DNA of 64,000 nucleotides. Origin: Scilla litardierei (lineage: Eukaryota; Streptophyta; Magnoliopsida; Asparagales; Asparagaceae). Each line of letters opens with the position of its first letter. The first letter of the stretch is position 1. Shown here piece by piece: positions 47,330 to 59,193 of the stretch. The stretch lies in assembly GCA_030789695.1 (NCBI GenBank), contig CM061134.1, positions 66,749,486 to 66,813,485 on the forward strand. Reading direction: 5' to 3'. Position numbers and translations under genes: made by a program. The notes beneath the pieces were generated by a model. That model ran no database searches and was not told where the DNA came from. It worked only from the letters and a program-made list of their open reading frames with translations.

Positions 47330-48165
47330 ACGTCGTAAACGGCAAATCGTCGGAGAGAAAGCACCTAGGTGGGGCCCACAGTAGTCCTAGGGACCAATTG
47401 GGGACCCACAATACCTCTGGAGAACTTGGGGGGGCCCACGGTGGCAAGTGGTGCGACGGATGCGGGGTTGCGACGATTGCCTCTCGGTCAGACACAGCCG
47501 GTGCGGGGACTTGGCTCGGTCGGTGCGGGAGAACGGCTGTGCACAGCACAGCGGGGTCGGGCTCTCGGTCGGTGTGGGGCGAGGTCTCGGTCGGTGCGGG
47601 CGAGATGCGGGGTCGGGCGCTTGGCGGGGCACTGCAACGTTGCAAGCGTTGCAATGTTGCGGAGAGCGGGCTTGAGCGGGCGGGCACCTCGGTCAGACAC
47701 GGGGCGACGGAGCGGGGCGATGGTGCGGTGCAGAGCGGAGGGGGTGCGGGCGAGATCTCTCGGTCAGACCGAGAGAATCTCTCGATCGGTGCGTGGATTT
47801 GCGGAGCGGGCGATGCAGCGGTGTGGAGCAGGCGATGGTGCGGGGCGGCTGTTGGTCGGTGCGGGGAAATAGGGGCGTTTTCCTCGGTCAGAGCGGCGGC
47901 GGCGGCTGCAACGTTGCGACGAATCGTCACAAGTGAGTTTTGGGGTTTTGGGAGCGGCTAGGGTTAATTTCTTGCGAAAATAGGTCTTCCTATAGATTGT
48001 TTATATAGTGTAGAGGGGTTGACTTGGTCTAGGGCTAAATCTAATAAGATTAGGAGTTTAAAATAATTTAAAATTCAAAACCCACTCTCCTAATCTTGTG
48101 GGGATTGGGTGCGGCCAAGATAGGGGTTAGAATTTGGCTCAAAAATTGTTTAAAACGTTTTAAAC
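47330..48165 (-). promoter_or_regulatory. Tekay(-) LTR core: palindrome, TATA box, GC-rich leader
   Basis: On the minus strand a perfect 18-bp palindrome GTTTAAAACGTTTTAAAC (48165-48148) precedes TATATAA at 48007-48001. Downstream a GC-rich block has TGCAACGTTGCA (47633-47644) and a 9-bp-arm inverted repeat CTCTCGGTC/GACCGAGAG. Both strands are open for about 220 codons here; I attribute that to GC content. Confidence 0.4.
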
Positions 48166-48587
48166 TTAATAAAATTTTATTTGGCCGAAAATACTTTAAA
48201 ACGTAGCTATTAAAAATATTTTAAACCTTGCTAAAAATATAAATTAGGTCAGATAAACTCCAAAAATTATAAAATAAATATCGGGGTGATCGTGGTGACG
48301 AGAGAAAGGTAACTTAGAAGACGGATCTCAATTTTCATGTCGGGTGGCGAAACTAAAAATAGAAACGTCCCCCGTCAAAAGTGAAAATCACAACGTCTCT
48401 TCGAATAAGATCAAATCGTGGGAGAACGACCTGAGAAATGTCGTTCAAAATTAGTGCCACAATTTACTACTCTCAGAGACGTTCACAACGGCATATCACA
48501 CTAAAGTGTTCACAAACAAACAAAGTCTAAAATAAACACGTGCAAGGTCAAAAGCACGTGCACATATAACGAAAAGTGGTCGTTACA

Positions 48588-48600
48588 TCCTCCCCACCTT
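48588..48600 (-). other. Tekay(-) polypurine tract
   Basis: AAGGTGGGGAGGA on the minus strand, directly before the 3' LTR. Confidence 0.75.
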
Positions 48601-48628
48601 AGAAATGATTACGTCCTCGGAATCAACA

Positions 48629-51600
48629 TCAAGCACTGCTCGGGAAGAGGTGCGGGAAACGCTCTCTCATCTCATCCTCACGCTCCCAGGTGGACTCACC
48701 AGGGGAACCGTGATGCCACTGCACTCGAACCAAGTCGACGGTCTTATTCCTCAGCTGCTTCTGTCGACGATCCAAAATCTCAAGTGGTTGCTGATCATAA
48801 GACAGATCCAGACGAACCGTGATCTCCGAGAAATCCACAGCATGGGACGGATCACTAACGTATCGACGTAACTGAGATACGTGAAATACGTCGTGAATTC
48901 CCTCCAGCGACGGCGGCAACGCCAAGCGATAAGCCACAGCTCCAATTCTCTCCAGGACATCAAACGGCCCAATGTACATCGGACTCAACTTGCCTCTTTT
49001 CACATATCAGATAACTCCGCGGTTCGGAGAAATCTTCAGGAAGACATGATCCCCAGGCTAAAACTCCAAAGGCCTCCGTTTAGCATCAGCCCAATGCTTG
49101 AAACGGTCCTGCGTAATCCTCAGCTTCTCCTGGATGTTCCTCACAACATCCATGGCCTCCACAATCATCTCCGGTCCTAACAGCTCCCGATCTCCAATGT
49201 CATCCCAGCTCAATGGCGATCGACATTTCTTCCCATATAGCGCGGCGAAAGGCGTCATACCAATACTCGCCTGGTAGCTGTTATTGTAGGCAAACTCAAC
49301 ATGATGGAGATGATCCTCCCAAGATCCCTTAAAGTCCAACATGCACGCTCTCAGCATGTCCTCCAAAATCTAAATCGTCCTCTCGGACTGGCCATCCGTC
49401 TGCGGGTGGTACGCCGTACTGAAACTCAGACTCGTACCCAGACTCTTCTGCAGACTCTGCTAAAAATGAGATGTGAATCTCGTGTCTCTATCCGACACGA
49501 TACTCACGGGGACTCCGTGAAGTCGTACGATCTCCTGCACGATTCACGTTACATCACTATCTAAACTAGGAAAAAAGAAAATAGAAACGGAGAGTAAACG
49601 AATTTACCTCCATGTATCTCCTCACCAACGTCTTAGTAGACTGTCCTACCCAGAAGGGAATAAAGTGCGCGGATTTGGTCAATCGGTCTACGATCACCCA
49701 AATCGTGTCATTCTGCTTCGGACTCCGAGGTAGTCCAATCACGAAATCCATAGTGATGTGTTACCACTTCCACTCTGGAATCGGGAGCGGTTGTAGCAAC
49801 CCTGCCGTACGCTGATGCTCTGCCTTTACTTGTTGGCAAACCAAACACTTGGCTACACTCCGAGCCACACTCCTCTTTATACCATGCCACCAAAAGTTCA
49901 GGCGAAGATCCTTGTACATCTTGGTGCTACCAGGATGTATAGAATACGGCAAACTGTGTGCTTCCACCAATAATTCCTCTCTGATATCTCCAGCTGGCAC
50001 ACGCAACCTGGCTCCAAATCTCAACGAACCATCCTCATGAATCAAAAAGTCAGTCCGTAGACCGGCTTCCACCTGCTCCCAAATCTTCACCAGCTTAGCA
50101 TCTCCAGTCTGTCCAGCCTTGATCCTATCCACGATCGTCGACTGTATCTGCATACACATCAACGAAGAAGTCTCTCCAGGAAGAATAATCTCAATGCCAG
50201 ACTCGTAAAAATCCTGCTGCAATCTCCACTGCGAAGTCAACATCATCACCGCTGGAAGTCTGCTCAGTGCATCTGGAACCACATTCACCTTGCCAGGGTG
50301 ATACTGTAAATCAATCTCATAGTCTGCCATGAGCTCTAACCATCGACGTTGTCGCATGTTGAGCTCCTTTTGAGTAAAGATATACTTCAAGCTTTTGTGA
50401 TCAGTGAAGATCTTCACCTTCTCACTCAGCAGGAAGTGCCTCCAAATCTTCAGCACAAACACGACTGCAGCCAACTCCAAATCATGTGTCGGGTAATTCT
50501 TCTCGTGAGCCTTGAGCTGACGAGAAGCATACGCAACCACGTGCTCGTGCTGATGCAACACACATCCGTGACCCTTTCCAGAAGCATCGCAAAAGATCTC
50601 GAATCCTCCACTCCGATCAGGCACAGTAAGAACATGGGCAGTCATCAACATCTCCTTCAGCACACCAAAAGCCTTCTCACAATCATCAGACCAAACAAAT
50701 GGTACATCCTTCCGCGTCAGTCTGGTCATCGGCTCAACAATCCGGGAAAAGTCCTTAATGAAACGCCGATAATAACCTGCAAGCCCAAGGAAACTCCGGA
50801 TCTCAGACGCTGACTGCGGAACAGGTCACTCTCTGATAGCCTTAATCTTCTCGGGATCCATCGAAATTCCATCGCCTGACACCACATGCCCGAGAAAAGC
50901 AACTCTATCCAGCCAAAACTCGCACTTGGAATACTTAGCATACAAACGATGCTTCCTCAAAATCTCCAACACTGTCCTCAAGTGCGATGCATGCTCTTCC
51001 TCCGACTTTGAATAGATCAGAATGTCGTCAATAAAGATAACGACAAACTTGTCTAGAGAGTCGTAGAAGATCAGATTCATCAGGTTCATAAAAACTGTGG
51101 GTGCGTTGGTCACACCGAAAGGCATAACCACGAACTCGTAGTGACCATACTTCGTCCTGAACGCTGTCTTCGGGCTGTCCTACTTCTTCACCTTAAGCTG
51201 ATGGTAACCACTCCTCAAATCCAACTTAGAGATCACCCTCGATCCTCCGAGTTGATCAAAGATATCATCTATACGAGGCAAGGGATATTTATTCTTGATA
51301 GTCACAGCATTCAGCTCCCGGTAATCCACACACATGCGACGCGAACCATCCTTCTTCTTTACCAGCAACACCGGTGCTCCCCACGGAGACACACTAGGAT
51401 TGATGTAACCTTTCTGTAGAAGCTCATCCAGCTGCCTACGCAACTCTTCTAACTCTGTTGGAGCCATTCGATACGGCGCCTTCGAAATAGGCTGCGCTCC
51501 CGGAATAAGATCGATCGAAAACTCGACAGCTCGATCGGGCGGCAGTCCAGACATCTCCTCGGGGAAGATGTCGTCGAATTCACATACCACAGCTGGTCTA

Positions 51601-52027
51601 CTCTGCTCCATCTATATAGCAACAATCTCCACCGGTCTGGCCCGGAACCTGACAGGGCCAAGCGAACCGCTACCTCGACTGAACTCAAACACCGGATATC
51701 CAGGGATCTCGAATACCACCTTCTTCCTCCGACAATCGATCGTAGCATAGAAACTCACAAGCCAATCCATTCCAAGCACTGCATCGTAGTTGATGATGTC
51801 GTGGACAATAAAATCAGCGTAAAGCTCATGTCCACAGACCACCAAAGGGCAAGAATTGCACCCACGATGCACCGAGATCACTTCATTTCCTGTAACGATA
51901 TTCCAACTCTTGGGAAGAGGGGAAGTCGTCAAGGAATGCTTCTCCATGAAGCTCCGAGAAATAATGCACATCGATGCACCAGAGTCAAAGAGGACTCGTG
52001 CAGGAAATGTGCAAACCAGAATCACAC
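48629..52027 (-). pseudogene. Tekay(-) pol, several stops plus 73-bp intron-like insert
   Basis: Same domain order as Tekay-1: protease LFDSGAS, RT with FIDD, RNase [11 protein letters not shown], integrase, chromodomain (LEILDRRQKQLRN ... [12 protein letters not shown]). In-frame stops at 51612, 51180, 50826 and 49761, and more in the integrase core. The frame changes by one across 49535-49607; removing that 73-bp GT-AG segment restores it. Dead copy. Confidence 0.85.
49535..49607 (-). other. 73-bp intron-like insertion in integrase core
   Basis: On the minus strand the sequence after ATACATGGAG is GTAAATTC ... CGTGCAG, then GAGATCGTACG. Tekay-1 and -2 read ATGGAGGAGATCGTG at the same place with nothing inserted. 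The insert is T-rich, GT-AG bounded, and its exact removal restores [11 protein letters not shown] in frame. Confidence 0.6.
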
Positions 52028-52144
52028 CTATCAAGCAATCTAACAATCAAACCTTATTCTAACAAAACAATCATATGCAAACAATCAAACATAAGCTAAC
52101 AATCAAAACTATCTAAGGAAGGAAACAACTAGATTGAGAGTTAC
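52028..52144 (-). other. Putative gag-pol intron, 117 bp (Tekay(-))
   Basis: Minus strand GCAG|GTAACTCTC ... CTTGATAG|GTGTGATTC. The length is a multiple of three, but the segment contains a stop, so gag would end here if unspliced. Removal joins gag to protease in one frame. Confidence 0.65.
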
Positions 52145-53222
52145 CTGCGATAACCTCATCCACAGTCTCGCTATCCACTGCCGTCATCAGATAAGCCTGC
52201 CTCCTCGACTGCATGGCCTGCTGAAAAGCCTGCTTCTGTGGAACGAGGGCTGGTCCACAACCTGCAGGTACAGGTGCTCTCTGCTGTAATAGCTGTGCTG
52301 CGATTGGTTCCTTCCAAGGCTGCTTCGACTTCGGGCACTCCTTCATAGCATGAGTAGGATCTCCACAAATTAGGCACTATCTCAACATCCTCCTACACTG
52401 CTTCTTAACATGCCCGGTCTTGCCACAGAAATGGCAAGTCTTCTGAGTAGGCCCACCTGGCCTCTTGAACTGCACCGTCTGATTAGGCCTCACCACTCCT
52501 CTGACCTGCTCCATAAGCCTCTTCCCAGCTCCAGATGCATGTCCTCTCTTCTGCCTCGCAATCCTCTCATGTCTCCGAGCAGCTACCAGCAACTTCTGAT
52601 AAGACTCCATATTCGTCGCAGACATCAGGCTCTGCAAGTATAGGAAAAGACCATGCAGAAACATCTGAGCCTTCTCCTCAGCATCCTCCACAATCTTCGG
52701 CGCGAAGCAACTCAGCCTAGTGAACTCCTGGTGGTATTGGTCCACCATCAGATTTCCATGCTTCATCTCAATGAAGCGCTGCAACATCTCCCTCCTGGCA
52801 GCCTTCGGAAAGTACTCCTCATCGAACCTGGACTTGAAAGTAGCCCAAGGTATAGGGCTCACCAACAGCTCCTCCTCTGCATCCCACCAGTTGCGGGCAT
52901 TATCCTTGAGCTGCTTCTTCACCAAATCAACCCATCCAGCCGGGTTGACCTTCGAAATCTTCAAATTATCCTCAGTGTTTCTGATCCACTCCTCAGCAGC
53001 CAACGATCCTTCAGATCTATCAAAGTAAGTCGGGCCCAGCTCCCGAAACTGCTTGGCTCCTGGCTCGAAGCGAAGGGCACTCTGGGTATTCTGGAGCATA
53101 CCCTGCTGCACCTGCATCATCTGATGCATCATCCTCATGATCTCAGCATTGGTGGGCTCTCTATCCGGTACCTCAGCACGATTGGGACCACTACCAGATC
53201 GGGTCTGTCGTCGTCCAGCCAT
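52145..53222 (-). pseudogene. Tekay(-) gag, one stop between zinc knuckles
   Basis: Starts MAGRRQTRSGSG; gag core (GPTYFDRSEGSLAAEEWIR) and first knuckle CHFCGKTGHVKKQC, then TAG at 52377-52379 just before the second knuckle CLICGDPTHAMKEC. 18 codons shorter than the other gags, mostly in the N-terminal linker. Confidence 0.8.
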
Positions 53223-53369
53223 CTAATGACATAGAAAACGAACAAACAAATTAGACTCAAAGCTTAATGACTTGGATGTTGCAATTTATTTAATGGAAAT
53301 TCCGTTATTATCGTTGTCCCGTTAGTTCGCAATTACAAGATATGACCTGCATGGGCCACCAACAAAACA

Positions 53370-55340
53370 TGTCATGCACCGCTTCCCAAAAACGTGGAGG
53401 CGAGACGTTAGAAGGTCCGCTCTGACTGGAAGTTACAAAGCTGCAAGTCCGATAAGCGTCAATCAACTTTAACTACAGGTCCTTGCAACACGAAACGAAA
53501 CAAAGATGATAATAAGGAAATGAGATGAAAGATAAATCTCAGAATATCTATAATAATAAATTCCAACATCGCAGATAAGCCACCAGGCTAAAAGAAAAGA
53601 GTCTAAAAGAGGCCCCAGCATGGCCAACAAAAGTACAAAGTACAAAAGAAAAGTATCGGTACTACGTACCGGCAACTAAACAGCAACCTAAAGCAAAAGC
53701 AACTAAAATCAGTCTCTAAGACTGGTCTCCGGTGTCCACCAACTCCTCGTCAAACGTAGGCTCCGGCTCAGCGTCAGCAAACACCTCGTCCTCTCTGGCT
53801 CAGGGTCTAACATGTGACACCCAAAAGAGCAAGGGGCACATGTCAGCAAGTCTATAAGAGACTTGTGCAAGGAAACTAAAAGTAAAGTGAACAACCTAGT
53901 AGTTCTAGCATGATGCAATGACATGGCAGTTATAACATGAGTGCAACAAGTAAGTAAAGTAAAGTAAAGTAAAGTACGAGCATGGCATTTAAATTATGGC
54001 ATGGATGTCAAGTTTTTCAATAAACATTCACAAGGACAAGTACAAGTAAAGTAAGCATGTCATGCACAGAGATTACGCCTTTTGGCTAGAGTGGCTGCGC
54101 GGGCCAACTCCTAAGCTCAAGTGATCGCTTATTCCTACCCATCCACGTGAGTATGGACTAGCGTCCATCTTCTGGATCACGAGCCAGGAAGTATTTTATC
54201 ATGATGGCATAGGGGTGCACCTTGCCGGACAAGGAAGTACAAGTATTGTAGCGTGTGCTACGAATGCAACAATCAACTTGGATGACATGTAGAATGCAAT
54301 GCATGGCAGTTAAAAGTGAGTACAGATAAGGAATTTAAACGTGAAAGATATCAATGCATGCATGACATGGCAGGGTGATGGATCTAGCTTCATTGTTAAG
54401 CTAGATCCCAAAGTTGAGTCTAGACAATTATCATTTCACTGTCTAGTCTCTTTTACGCTAAAAACAAGGAAGTGGCCAAAAACATGGCCCTACACAAGAG
54501 TTGGCAAGTTTCACTTGCCTGCAAGTACGACGTCTGAGAACACCGTCCAACGAGTCCAAAGTCACAATTATCCTACGTGCACAAGTCCACCGGCCTACAT
54601 CCGTTTTATTAATCTTGATTATTGAATTCTAAAACATTTAAAATACTTTAAAAACATTGATTTTAGTTTTGATGAACATGCAATAGGTTGGGGGTCCTAG
54701 GGATGCAAAGCGTTACCTCAACACGACGTGAAAGCTACATTGGCGTCGGGTAGCGACGCCAGGGGTTGGAATAAAAGAACGCGCTCCAAGTCCAGATTCC
54801 AATATAGATTCCTCGCTCGAATAATCAAATCAGCAACTAGAGAAACGAACCAAGATTCCAAAGCTTGCACGTGCGACGACGGGCTACGACGTATCGCAAC
54901 GTCGTAAACAGCAAATTGTCGGAGAGAAAGCACCTAGGTGGGGCCCACAGTAGTCCTAGGGACCAATGGGGGACCCACAATACCTCTGGAGAACTTAGGG
55001 GGGCCACGGTGGCAAGTGGTGCGACGGATGCGGGGTTGCGACGATTGCCTCTCGGTCAGACATAGCCGGTGCAGGGACTTGGCTCGGTCGATGCAGGAGA
55101 ACGACTGTGCACAGTGCAGCGGGGTCGGGCTCTCGGTGGGTGCGGGGCGAGGTCTCGGTCGGTGCGGGCGAGATGCGGGGTCAGGCGCTTGGCGGGGCGC
55201 TGCAACGTTGCAAGCGTTGCAATGTTGCGGAGAGCGGGTGTGAGCGGGCGGGCGCCTCGGTCAAACACGGGGCGAAGCGGGGCGATGGCGCGGTGCGGAG
55301 CAGAGCGGGTGCGGGCGAGATCTCTCGGTCAGACCGAGAG
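53370..55340 (-). repeat. 5' LTR of Tekay(-), truncated by Tekay-2
   Basis: Matches the first ~1.97 kb (from the U5 end) of the 3' LTR at 45791-48587, then stops inside CTCTCGGTCAGACCGAGAG, where Tekay-2 starts. Confidence 0.9.
53716..53813 (-). pseudogene. Frameshifted LTR micro-ORF
   Basis: 98 nt instead of 108: a 10-nt deletion after MLDPEPE shifts the frame. The only damaged copy of this micro-ORF. Confidence 0.6.
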
Positions 55341-55632
55341 TGTAACGACTGCTTTTCATGTATCTGGATTTATTATGATATAATATATGTTTTGGTGGAT
55401 TTTCTCTTCATGTGTGGTTTTCGTCTCCGTAGCTTTCATTTTCGATCGATTCGTCGTATTTTCTCGTTTCTTCCTTAGGATTGTCGATTTCGAAGTATGT
55501 CATTCATGACGGGCTTCATAACGGTCGTATCTTACTATTAGATCAAGCCTAGGAGTCTTAGGAATCGATCCCGGAGCCCCGCGCTCCGTATCGGAACTTT
55601 TGGTGCTAATTAGCCGGTGTAAGAAGGGCCAT

Positions 55633-56078
55633 TGACCGACTAGATGACGATCCAGTCGGTCGGTAAACCATCTTGAACCGACTAGTTGGCTTTCTAAATT
55701 ATTCAGGAGTTACTATTTATCGTTAGTCGGTCTAAGAACGTTGGTTGACCGACTAGGTTGCAAACTAGTCGGTCGGCAATGCTTCTTTAACCGACTAACT
55801 CATCAACTATTTTTGACACTAGTTACTGTTTACTCTTACTCGGTCTCAGAACGTTCATCGACCGACTAGATGTCAAACTAGTCGGTCAGTAGTTGTTCTT
55901 TGACCGACTAACTCTTAGTTTAGATTTTCGACTGGAGTTACTGTTTACACTTAGTCGGTCTGCGTTGGTCAACCGACCGACTAGTTCTCAAACTAGTCGG
56001 TCAGCAGTTGTTCTTTGACCGACTAAGCAGTGCAGGAAACCCTAGTTTTGCCCTAGCCGCCACCAAACTCTATAAATA
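55633..56078 (+). promoter_or_regulatory. Tekay-2 U3 array (four units) and TATA box
   Basis: GACCGACTAG/CTAGTCGGTC pairs, four units versus three in Tekay-1; TATAAATA at 56071-56078. Confidence 0.65.
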
Positions 56079-57356
56079 CCCCTCCAAACGTTTTCTTCTC
56101 CTCCCTCACGACCTAAAACCCTAATTTCTCCCCCCTTTGAGCCCCCATCTCCCTCAAACCCTATTTCCTTCATCCAAGCTCAATCTCCATCATCCAAACC
56201 CTCCCTCCACTCATTCTACCTCTCATCTTCCCCAAATCTCCATCAAACCCCCAAAAATCCCCCAAAACCCTATTTCTCCAAACTTCTCAAATCATTTCCA
56301 GATCTGAACCCTAGGTTCCCCGGGAGCGTTTCTTCCTTCGCCGTGGTTGCTCGACGTTATTCTTCCGTTCCCTACGCGGTAATACTCGATTCCTTTAATT
56401 TTAGCATAACCCACATTGACATTGTGAAACCCTAATAAAATGGATTGTTAGATGATTAGGGTTCTAATAAGAAACCTATTTAGGATCATTGTGCTAATAA
56501 TTGTTTTGCCATAACAGTGAATCTTTCCGTAGTTAGCTTGTGTGACGATCTTCATTGCTCGTCAATCCCGGTGGCAGGCAAGTGAAACTTGCATCTCTTG
56601 ATTTGGGCCATGTCTTAGGCCATTTACCTTGCTTTAGCGTAAAAGAGACTAGACGGTGAAAGGATAGCCGTTTAGACGCCATTGACCTAGCTTGACAACG
56701 AAGCTTGGTCCGTCACCTTCATCATGCTTGTATGTCACGTTTACTTTCCCTTAACGGTACGCGTATTAAATGTTCATGTCACCCATGCATCCGTAACTGC
56801 TTTTGCATTTTGCCTGTCATGTCTAATTTCAATAAACGGTACGCGAATATCTGTTCATGTCATTGCATTTTACCTGTCACGTTTAAATACAATTAACGGT
56901 ACGCGTATTAACTGCTCATGTCATTGCATGCTTGAATACCCATCGTGATTGCGTAACTTTGCTACATACTCGTACTATTGTTCCGGCTAGGCACCCCCCC
57001 TTGCGTGGGCACCATCCTATGCCATTTACACTTTCTGGCTCGTGTTCCAGAAGACGAGCTCATCACAGCCTGAGGGCATAGGGCGCTCGTTGAGTGATCC
57101 CTTGTACTTGACACTTGAACACAGCCTGAGGGCATAGGGCGCTCGTTGAGTGATCCCTTGTACTTGTTACTTGACATTACATGCCACAACAACCACTTGC
57201 CACTTGTACTCTCCTTTACTTTACTTGTTACCACCTTACTTTACTTGCCATGCACCATATTTTAACTGCTAGGTTGCTAGTGTACCTTTATTCCCGTTTC
57301 CTTACACAAGTCTTTCGACTTGCTGACATGTGCCCCTTTTCTCTTTTGGGTGACAC

Positions 57357-57464
57357 ATGTTAGAGCCTGAGCCTGAGTTACTTGCTGAGGACGTGGTGTT
57401 CGCTAACGCTGAGTCAGGGCCCGCGTTGATCGAGGACTACATTGATACTGGGGATCAGTCTTAG
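57357..57464 (+). CDS. LTR micro-ORF, Tekay-2 copy
   Basis: 35 residues, MLEPEPELLAED start and DTGDQS end. Three residue changes from Tekay-1 (G13V, D17N, V29I). Intact. Confidence 0.55.
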   Translation: MLEPEPELLAEDVVFANAESGPALIEDYIDTGDQS

Positions 57465-57948
57465 TGTCTTCGTTTAGCTTCTTTTGTTAGGCTGCTTAAT
57501 TGTCGGTGCGTGGCACCTAGTTTGATACTCTGTTATGTTTGTGTTATTTTGTTGGCCTTGTTCTGGGCCTTAGACTCTTTTCTGTTAGCCTGGTGGCTTT
57601 TCTGTGATGTTGAATATTTTGTGGACAAACTTTGGGATTGGTATTTCATATCCGCCTCTTTATTATTATTGTTGTTGTTCCTTTTCCGATTATAGGGACC
57701 TGCTTATACTAAATTGACGCTTATCGGGTTTGGGGCTTCACAGCTCCTCTCTCGTGCGGACCTTCTCACGTCTCGCCTCCATTTTAGGGAAGCGGGGCGT
57801 GACAGGTTTTAGTGGTGGCCCATGCAGGTCCTCTCTGTAACTGCAATTATGAGGGATAACAATAATAATATAAGATTGTCCAACAAATAAATTCGATATC
57901 CGAGTCATAAGCTATGAGTCTAATCTGCTTTGTTTTCTGTGTCACTAG

Positions 57949-59080
57949 ATGGCAGGAATGCGATTCACCCGTGGTGGAGGTAGTGGTGTGCCCCCTCATG
58001 ATGAGGAGCCTGAGCGGGAACCCACCAACGGTGTGATGATGCGGATGATGATCCAGATGATGCAAGTGCAGCAGGGCATGCTCCTGCACGTCCAGAATGC
58101 TCCACTTGCTCGAGCTGCCCGGGCACTTCCAGATGCCCCTCGCTCCGAGCCGGGAGCGAAGCAATTTTGGGAGCTGGGTCCCGCATATTTTGATGGATCT
58201 GAGGGTCCTCTGGCTACCGACGAGTGGATAAGGAACATTGAGGATAACTTGGCAATGGCGAAGATTAACCCGGCTGGATGGGTTGATTTGGCTAAGAGGC
58301 AGCTGAAGGACAACGCCAGGAATTGGTGGGATGCTGAAGAGAAGATGCTGGTGGAGCCGATCATCTGGGCTACCTTCAAGTCCAGATTTGATGGAGAGTT
58401 TTTCCCGAAGGCTGCTAGGCAGGTGATGCTGCAACGCTTTATAGATCTGAAGCATGGTAGCTTGTCGGTGGATCAGTACCACCAGGAGTTCACGAGGCTC
58501 AGTCGGTTTGCACCTAAGATGGTGCAGGATGCCGATGAGAAAGCTCAGCGATTTCTTCAGGGACTTGCCTTGGAGCTTCAGAGCTTTGTGACCTCTTCTG
58601 ACCTGGAGACATATCAGAAGGTTCTGATTGCTGCAAGGCGGTAAGAGTTGAATTTGAATCAGAGGAAGGGACATGTTTCCGGAGCTGGGAAGAGGCCTAT
58701 AGAGCATGCCAGGGTGGTGGTTAGGCCTGGTTTCAAGCCTAATCATCCGGTGCAGTTCAAGAGGCCAGGAGGGCCTATTCTGAAGACTTGCCATTTCTGT
58801 GGCAAGACTGGACACCTCAAGGATCAGTGTAGGAGGTTTCTGGGACAGTGCATTGTCCGCGGAGATCCTGCCCACACCATCCGGGAGTGTCCGAAGTCGA
58901 GGCAGCCTTGGCGGGCTCCTATTGCAGCACAGCCGTTGCAGCAGCGCGCTCCTTTGCCCGTTGGACATGGAGTACCTCTTGTTCCACAGAGACAGGCCTT
59001 TCGGCAGGCTGTTCCGCCGAGAGGGCAGGCCTTTCTGATGACTGAGGAGGAGAGCATGGCCGTGGATGAGGTTATTATAG
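57949..59080 (+). pseudogene. Tekay-2 gag, one stop
   Basis: 1132 nt to the intron, exactly as in Tekay-1. One TAA at 58642-58644 (CAA in Tekay-1), between the gag core and the knuckles CHFCGKTGHLKDQC and CIVRGDPAHTIREC; the second has lost its second Cys (C to R). Otherwise intact. Confidence 0.85.
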
Positions 59081-59193
59081 GTAACGCTCATTCTAGATAT
59101 TTATCTTCCTTAGTTAGTTTGATCTTTGATTATGTTGGTTGCTTGCTCATGATTGTTTGCTAGACTAGGATTTGATGGTTAATTGCTTGTTAG
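59081..59193 (+). other. Putative gag-pol intron, 113 bp (Tekay-2)
   Basis: ATAG|GTAACGC ... CTTGTTAG|GTGTGG. Good donor and acceptor consensus. 113 bp; removal restores the frame. Confidence 0.65.

Larger units (their letters stand above)
45791..48587 (-). repeat. 3' LTR of Tekay(-) (2797 bp)
   Basis: On the minus strand starts TGTAACGACC (48587) and ends GGGCGTGACA (45791). The U5-proximal ~470 bp resemble Tekay-1 (same end, same micro-ORF). Upstream it differs completely, including a GC-rich block 47330-47940 and an (AAGTA)n run near 46382-46408. Confidence 0.9.
45791..55340 (-). mobile_element. Tekay-lineage element on minus strand (divergent LTR), 5' LTR interrupted
   Basis: 3' LTR at 45791-48587, pol 52027-48629, gag 53222-52145, 5' LTR from 53370 upward, cut at 55341 by Tekay-2; its last part lies beyond the window. 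Coding sequence is close to Tekay-1 and -2, but the U3 half of the LTR is unrelated to theirs. The left flank inserts into copia 2 env; the TSD is not verifiable because the other end is outside. Confidence 0.9.
55341..57804 (+). repeat. 5' LTR of Tekay-2 (2464 bp)
   Basis: TGTAACGACTGC to GCGTGACA. About 110 bp longer than the Tekay-1 LTR, owing to one extra U3 array unit (roughly 55835-55950). Confidence 0.95.

Noticed and set aside
47296..47961. Long overlapping ORFs (about 220 codons) on both strands
   Set aside because: GC-rich repeated DNA inside an LTR with few stops; no conserved protein pattern, and the copy at 54865-55340 is not frame-conserved.
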